Assembly (NCBI RefSeq): GCF_958298935.1
Contig: NC_084923.1
Span: 7,814,501-7,878,500, forward strand
Reading direction: 5' to 3'
Length of the DNA stretch: 64,000 nt
Source of the DNA: Phragmites australis
Taxonomy: Eukaryota; Streptophyta; Magnoliopsida; Poales; Poaceae
Shown here piece after piece: positions 57,901-64,000 of the stretch. Within the stretch, counting starts at the first letter, position 1, and every line of letters begins with the position of its first letter. A program made the position numbers and the translations under genes. The notes beneath the pieces were generated by a model. It did no database searches. It saw only the letters and a list, made by a program, of their open reading frames with translations, and was not told the DNA's origin.

Positions 57901-60030
57901 TTCTTTTAGTGTAACTGTTCCTTTTATTGGAAAATTTAGTACTTTTAGGTTTAATTTAATGTATAAATAATTCATGAGCGTAAACTGATAAACTAACATG
58001 TTCATATTACCATAGCATAATCTAGTTATGTGTATAAAAGCACTACATATATCTAGATCTACTACACTCAAAATTAGAAACCACATGAAATAAAATACGA
58101 GTAATATGGTTTTTACGTACTGGTCCTACGCTGTGGAGGTTGCTGAAGATACTAGTTGCACTGTGTTGACGGCACGATCGATCCTACTGATGACGCGCCG
58201 AATATGTTGACGATGACAGCGGACAATGTCCAAACAACCAGAAAGACGAGCCGTGGTGAAGAATTTGAGCAGTCGCGCGGAGCACTTACAAAAATCTTAT
58301 TCGCCCTCTCTTGGTACAAGATCTCAAGAGCGAGGGTTTTAGAGACCTGCTCTCCCGATTATCGGTGCACACCGATACCGAGATGGAGATAAAATCCTAA
58401 CTCTTATATAGACCCACGTAACGAGAGTCTTCCTAATTTTAAAGCTACTCTCAATTAACAGTCTATATATATATAGGAAGAAAAAATTCCACCTCTACAT
58501 CTATTAATAATATGATACTAACAGAGGGTGAGTCTCAATATGAATCACATCTCTGTAATATGGAATTTTGAGATTTATTAAGAATTATTTCATAGGCCCA
58601 CTCCAATAATTCTAACACCAACTGTCCATCAGATTATGGCTGAAGAGTGCAAAACGGTGGGATCTGGAAGCTGCTGCGACTGCAGGGAGATCATGGGGAA
58701 GATAATGGGGCAAGTAAAGGCAGAATCAGAACAATGGACAGAGATGCAAGATATGTTGGAGCAGGTCAGGTTGGAGATGCAAGAGCTGCAGTCTTCCAAG
58801 GATACATGGGAGCATCGTGCTCTTGCTTCTGATATCAGTCTACGCTCCCTGAATTCTCAAGTAAGTACAGGTTCTAAGTTCTAAGCTCATGCACTAGTAA
58901 TTGAAGTGCTTCATGTTTATTGTAAATGCACAGGAGTACAGGACTGGTATGTGTAGTACTAACTATGAACGGAGTATGTTCTTATGTTCCTTTTGTTATT
59001 ATGACAAAGAAGGTGCTGCATTTGTGGAGGCTGTGATGAACTGCTGATAACACCTAGTACTTACCCATTCTTTTCTTCAGAGACATGCTTATTTATTCCT
59101 GGAATTAGGAACATGAAATGGAGTACTATATACTCCTATATTAGGTTGCTTTTAGAAAATCTACTTCGGCACTGAAATTTATCTGCATTTGGTAACTTAG
59201 TCCTTACTCCAGAGTTACTGCTGAATTACTCTTTCTTACAGCAATGCTCAACTAGTCCTGAACTCCTGATACTCTACAAATGCTATTTTTTTTGTCTGTT
59301 CTTGACGTAAAAGCACCCTTCAATTGACCATTGACTTTTATAACTTCTATTGAGAATCAAATTTTAGAAAGTTTGATCACACAGAAAGCATTTTTTTTTA
59401 AAAAAAAACGGAGGAAGTACATGAAGTTTATTTCAAAACCGACCTATTAGTGCTTCTTTGTGTATTTTTACTGATAATAAACGTTCAATATGGTTTGAAG
59501 ACTGGTTTGTTTTCTAGTTTGAGAATTAGGTAAACACAACATCTTGTAGTGTTGGTGATTGAAGTATTGAACTCTGAAGCCTGAACATCTCAAATGTTGA
59601 GTTCTTTAATTTGTGAGCGTCAGTATCCAGTTTAGTACTGCTGCTTCATGCTTGTATCAAGGTAAGCCATTGAGGTAGTCATCTAAACGAAAAATTTAAC
59701 ATGTGCCAGATGCTAGAGTGGAAACACCGGGCGCAAGTGTCAGAACAAGAAGTGGACGAGCTGCAGAGGAAGATTTCAGAGCTCCAAAGCAAGCTACACA
59801 CATTCAAAGCCCACTTTCCAACTCCTACCATTCCTAGCCAAGATGAATGGTCAGAAGCGTGCAAGATGGAGAACCCAAGAACCAAGCCTCAGCACCACCG
59901 ATCGCAGGAATGCGGCAAGGAGAAGGAGAAGCACGTCCTCATCTGCCGCGTGAAGTACTCGCCCAGCGTGATCCCGAAGCGCTCGCCGTTCCAGGAGATT
60001 GGCAACATCAGCTTGCCACGGCAGCGGTGA
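54930..60030 (+). CDS. Coiled-coil protein of unknown function (five exons, 522 aa)
   Basis: Exons are 54930-55331, 55434-55778, 55879-56151, 58633-58860 and 59710-60030. All introns are GT-AG and every intron is phase 0. The start is the first in-frame ATG. Residues 1-60 are basic, Gly/Pro-rich and probably disordered (IINLNLARRSGGGRPGR). Residues 65-220 and about 250-275 are Glu/Arg/Leu-rich heptad sequence (EEEKWRFQAEILRAECNFLR; GIEDLEEMMEELRVEKESGR). 285-340 is Ser/Arg-rich. 341-455 is a second coiled coil (EQVRLEMQELQSSKD; ELQRKISELQSKLHTFKAH). The C-terminus ends with HVLICRVKYSPSVIPKRSPF then QEIGNISLPRQR. I do not recognise the family. A cytoskeleton- or trafficking-associated coiled-coil role is possible but unproven. 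Intron 3 is 2.5 kb and holds repeat-like AT-rich DNA. Confidence 0.8.
56152..58632. other. Long intron 3 of the coiled-coil gene
   Basis: GTAAGATT donor and CCATCAG acceptor. 57190-57400 looks like a MITE (GGAAGAGCTCCATCTT ... GAACTCTACCAG) with weak inverted ends. 58090-58450 is more GC-rich, possibly a transposon fragment. No open frame with a recognised domain. Confidence 0.5.
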
Positions 60031-60158
60031 GGACTGAGGAGCATGGGTGTGGTGTGGTGTCTGCTGACTGACGGGCTGCTTCAGTGAAGGTTTCAAACAG
60101 GAGTGGAAGAGAGCTCTGTCACTTTGGCCTCTCCAGTTGCATCGATCAACCTCGATCT

Positions 60159-60164
60159 AATAAA
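60159..60164 (+). terminator. Candidate poly(A) signal (AATAAA) of the coiled-coil gene
   Basis: AATAAA about 130 bp after the stop codon at 60030. Spacing is normal for a plant near-upstream element. Confidence 0.5.
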
Positions 60165-62280
60165 TAATCTAACCAAGTGATGAGTAATGGCGTCTGATTT
60201 CTCGTCAGATCTGTAGTAGTTAAGTCGCAAGTAGCCAGTAGGTGAGCTGAGACGGAGTTAATTTGCCCTGAGGCTGGAGTACAGTGTTGAGAATAGGGCT
60301 AAAATTCAAAATTAGACAACATAAGCGACCGTATTTGTTGAAATAGATAATATATTATTGTATTTATAATTTTAGCATCCGTATCGGCACCTTATTTACC
60401 GAAAACTGACTTTCGTCAAAAAAACGTTAGTGTTGATCTTGTCTAACCGCCTCACTTGAGAATATGGCCATAGTTGACTGTTTATGATCAGTCAGCCAAA
60501 ACTGACTTTTGGACTTGGTCCCAACCAGCTCGAGCCTATAAGAAAGGGGTTTTTCGACATGTTGTCTCATGAATACAAGTGCATCTAATCGAATGGAGGC
60601 TAGAACCAAAAATCTAACCGATTAAGGGATGCTTGGAGCAACTTGAAGATCATTGTCCATCACTAGCCATCCATACCGGTGAGCATCCAATAACAACAAC
60701 ATCAGCATCGACATCAACAACGCACCTGCCTCATGCAGGCAGGGGTCTTCGCGGCCTTAGACGAACCTCCAATCAGGTTAGTCACGACTTCATAATGCGA
60801 ACGTGGTGTTCATGACTTCAGGCTATCGATCTTTAGTTTCAGTTTAAGATTAGATACAATAATAAACCTAACAAACATGTGCCTCATCCTTCACCTAATC
60901 AGAGCATACTAGGTCAGCACATCTCAATTGATGTCTTATTGCTGTATGTTGCTTGATTTAACATCTCTGTGTTACTGTGTATGATACAACGCTCAATAAA
61001 ATTTTCCAATCTTGAACAAGGAAAACAAGCACTGAATTATGTAAATGTACAAATGAAAGGAAGCGTTTATGCTATTCAAATATTTGCATATTTCACAATG
61101 AGCATAAAGCAACATGACATGTCCCTAAATTGCACAAAGAATTATTTAGTTCAATCCCACTATAGTGTGAGCTGTTACAAGAAAGCCATGATTCATATTT
61201 CAGATTTCTTTTTGTGATGCTTACAACATTTTTCATGATGCCATGTATTCCAAATCTGGATTCTTTAGTTGATTAGGTAAGAAGAAGGTTATTTTTGACC
61301 ATCATTTATCACGAACTCATGTTTGTTAAGGATTATGTTTGAATGTATGTACATCATGCTTAGCAAGCCCTATAACAAGAAAGCTTGCATGAAAAGTGAG
61401 TTGTTACATCCTACTTTAGAATCCATCAATTGTTGGTTTTAAGATGTGTAATCCTTTAGAAATAGAAATAACTCTGTTGGCAGCTTCCATGAACACTACA
61501 ATCCATTCTTTGACCCAATAAAGAAAAATGGACCCCTATTGCCCCTATTGCAGCACTTGCTCCAACCCTTTGGCCCCAATTTTATTTGAGATGGACATGC
61601 CCCTTTTAATCACAAGGCTAAAATTTCTTATGAATTATGCAGAGTCCTGGAGGGCAGCGGCAGCGCAGGCTCGAGCTAGGCAGGGCATGGCGGCAGTGCG
61701 GACATGAGCAAGGTGGGGCACGCGGCTGTGGGCACGAGTGCAACGGGTATGTACACCCAGGTTGAAAATACTGGGCCCGCCACTGATGACACACTTACAG
61801 TTATACAACCATCACATTTGAAACTAAAAGAAAAATAAATGATACAACAAATAATATATTGTTTAATACATAATCACATACAAAAGTAACATCACAAATA
61901 ATTTATCTTCACGAACCATCAAATCCGTGACGCGCTTAATAATTTCCCATATAGCTATGGGGATGTTCTCTTTCTATTCATTTGTATTGCACTTCTATAG
62001 ACCTACCAAGAACTTCTTCCTCAGTTCGTACCAATCATGTTCGTAAATTATATATCATTGTCAAGAAAAATAATTGTACAACTGTATGGTCCAAGAGGTT
62101 ACTATAAACAGATGTGCAGTGGAGAATATTCATAGTGCAAATCGATGGTTCTCGTTGTTCACCAGTCCACGCACACATAAATTTGATAACAAAAAACCCC
62201 ATCACATCCCTACAAAGAACGATCAGTTACATATATGTATATAATCTCATTTGTTGTATTGATGTTCTAAACAATTACCA
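60165..62280. other. Intergenic DNA, no gene called
   Basis: Mixed and AT-rich sequence with short frames only. GGGCCCGCCACTG at about 61769-61781 resembles the end of a hAT-type element, but no partner end was found. Confidence 0.4.
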
Positions 62281-62289
62281 ATCTTCTTT

Positions 62290-62640
62290 TTTTAACACAA
62301 TTTACTAACTTACGATGCCATACAAAGGTATCATAATTCCATGTGGGGTTTGCTGCTTTGAGTGCTAGCTTTAGGTTATTAACAGTCTTTAAAATTTTGA
62401 AGACATAGTACATGACTGGATCATCTTCTTTAAACCAAACCGGTATAGGCCATGGATCCAATGTAGAGATACTTTTAACCTCCACATCGAACACATATAG
62501 ATGAATTGGCCATGAAAAGATGACATCAATAGAATATGCAAACATTTTGCAATGTCAATAGTCCATCCCAGGCCAGCTATAAAATATTTTTGCCAACCAT
62601 TGAACATAAAGCTTCCAACGATGTGCCAACTTTCTTTTGA
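62290..62640 (-). pseudogene. Possible Ulp1-like (C48) protease-domain remnant
   Basis: The minus-strand frame from 62545 reads MFAYSIDVIFSWPIHLYVFD then VEVKSISTLDP, continuing to 62270. The spacing of the (W/P)-x-HLYVFD histidine and the later LDP aspartate resembles the Ulp1/C48 fold found in many plant MULE and CACTA transposons. Only this part is seen and the catalytic cysteine region is absent. Low confidence. Confidence 0.3.
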
Positions 62641-64000
62641 ATTTAGACACCGACTGCAATAATAAGAAACTTTATAAACATAAGCAAACAGAGTGATTAC
62701 ATGAATCTAATAACTTACGTAAAATGGCATGTCCATGTAGTGAACTTTGATCTCTTTGAATAGCTGGTGTTAAGTTTGTATAGATTGATAAATTATGGAT
62801 GATTACATTGAAGACTAATGGGCACTATATATAGAGGTGGATGGGGGAAACTCTAAACTAGGAGATGACTCTTATACTCTTGACACCCCCCCCCCCTCAA
62901 ATGCAACATCATTGCATTTACATTGCAACTCTTTAAAAAAAATGATACATTGAAGTACGATATCGAAGATGTCGTCGAAGCGTGCAACTCTTGAACAATG
63001 TCGATGTGAAAACAAACTCCTCCACAAGGGGTACTGCTTTCACAACGTGTACTTCAGCAAATACCTCAAATATGAATCTTGCTTTGGAGATTTTGAACAC
63101 GACGAGAATAGTGATATGTGTCAAATCAAGCCGAAGGGAGAAGAAAGATATCACTGCTACAAGACAGCAAGAAGACAATATCGTGATGACGATGAAGGAG
63201 ACCATTGGTCATGATGTGTAGCAAAATGGCTACAAAAGGACCAAGAAGGCAAGGTCGCATCAATGATGACAATGATGGGATTAGCCAAATCAACGAGACT
63301 CAACTAACCATAAAACAAAAGAAGTAATTGACTGACTAACTGAATTTGTGGACACACATGGCTAAGATGAATTGAAAGAGTATATGTGTGGACTTGAATG
63401 GACAAACGAAGCGTAAAACATGGAATCTAGACACGGTGGAAGACATAACTCTAAAGCAGGATACTAGCAGCATATTGATAATAGTAGTAGCAAAATGACA
63501 CAAAAGATAGCTAGCAGCAGATAGCAACATATTTGGATTGGCACAACAGAAACATGACTTGACATACTGGAGATACAAGCAAAAATTAGATTGAAAGAGC
63601 GGTAAAGAAGTCACCATGACAAGCTGCTACTAATCAATATGAACAACAAAGGAGTCACCGTCGAGCGTGAGACTTCGATGTCCTCAAGATAGAGGCAGAC
63701 GACCCCAAGATAGGGACGAACAACGATGAAGAGTGGTGCGACAGAGCAAGTGAGCCCCGATGTGGATGGTGGTGATGATGAAGAACATCCTGACACGTGA
63801 TAAAGAGTTGCGATGATGGATGACCGCGATGGCGGCGCAAACAGATGGTGGTGATGAAGCACAGACAGACAATGATGATAGGTAAGTGGTCATGACAGGC
63901 GACCTGTTGTGCTGTGACGGAGGGTGGTGGAAGGCAACGATGGCATGCAGCATGACGCGACAGAAGATGACTAGATCCCGGTGCAAGACAGTAGGCAAGC
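62641..64000. other. Intergenic DNA with a poly-C tract, no gene called
   Basis: A run of 13 C at 62886-62898 lies in ACACCCC...TCAAATGCAACATC. 62960-63220 has short overlapping open frames, Cys-rich in one (CRCENKLLHKGYCFHN), but no known domain. 63600-64000 is rich in GATG/CATC triplet-like repeats and open on the minus strand by composition only. Confidence 0.35.

Noticed and set aside
60969..61217. 82-residue plus-strand frame
   Set aside because: AT-rich chance frame without domain, splice sites or codon pattern.
61640..61790. End of another hAT-type element (GGGCCCGCCACTG)
   Set aside because: No opposite end or 8-bp target duplication could be found.

Overview
The window is nuclear DNA of a flowering plant, most likely a grass. 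Three intron-bearing, plant-type genes sit in a much larger volume of transposable elements, many nested in one another. The evidence for a grass is GC-rich first exons, FRDL-type and GH28 plant genes with GT-AG introns, and LTR retrotransposons that look like the Tekay, Tat and SIRE/Maximus lineages. I cannot name the species. I saw no bacterial, organellar, tRNA, rRNA or CRISPR features.

Layout. 1-2584 (minus) holds the 5' eight exons of a MATE citrate transporter of the FRD3/FRDL type; its 3' end lies beyond the window start. 2.7-8.2 kb is mostly unassigned, with one 416-bp tandem duplication and an orphan TATA-type promoter. 8.3-22.8 kb is bounded by an inverted pair of ~200-bp repeats. 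Inside are a truncated Copia element (minus), a truncated Copia LTR (plus) fused to a Ty3/gypsy pol remnant, a solo LTR inserted in that pol gene, the gypsy 3' LTR, and two minus-strand coding remnants. 22.9-24.1 kb is a short-TIR DNA element. 25.0-27.0 kb is a small Copia deletion derivative. 27.0-28.1 kb is a minisatellite. 28.1-30.6 kb is a 5' part of a Tat-type gypsy element (minus). 30.7-34.9 kb is a decayed GRF-zinc-finger gene whose probable intron took a 2.96-kb solo LTR. 34.9-35.3 kb is a LINE-like remnant.

35816-38502 (plus) is an intact nine-exon polygalacturonase (430 aa). It is followed by a 960-bp hAT-type element with an 8-bp target duplication, a TIR element rich in CGGTTACCG-type motifs, and a 9.7-kb SIRE/Maximus-type Copia element (41418-51158) with both LTRs but decayed coding regions. 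53734-53991 is a Tourist-like MITE. 54930-60030 (plus) is a five-exon gene for a 522-aa coiled-coil protein I do not recognise. The last 4 kb is mainly unassigned, with one weak Ulp1-like remnant.

The three genes are independent and form no operon or cluster: a transporter, a cell-wall pectin hydrolase and a probable structural coiled-coil protein. All exon structures were built by hand from splice sites and reading-phase continuity. No transcript or database support was available. I found no convincing new biological system. The most unusual structures are the inverted repeats around the 8-23 kb nest, the LTR/gypsy chimera with a 7-bp junction, and several internally repetitive elements.
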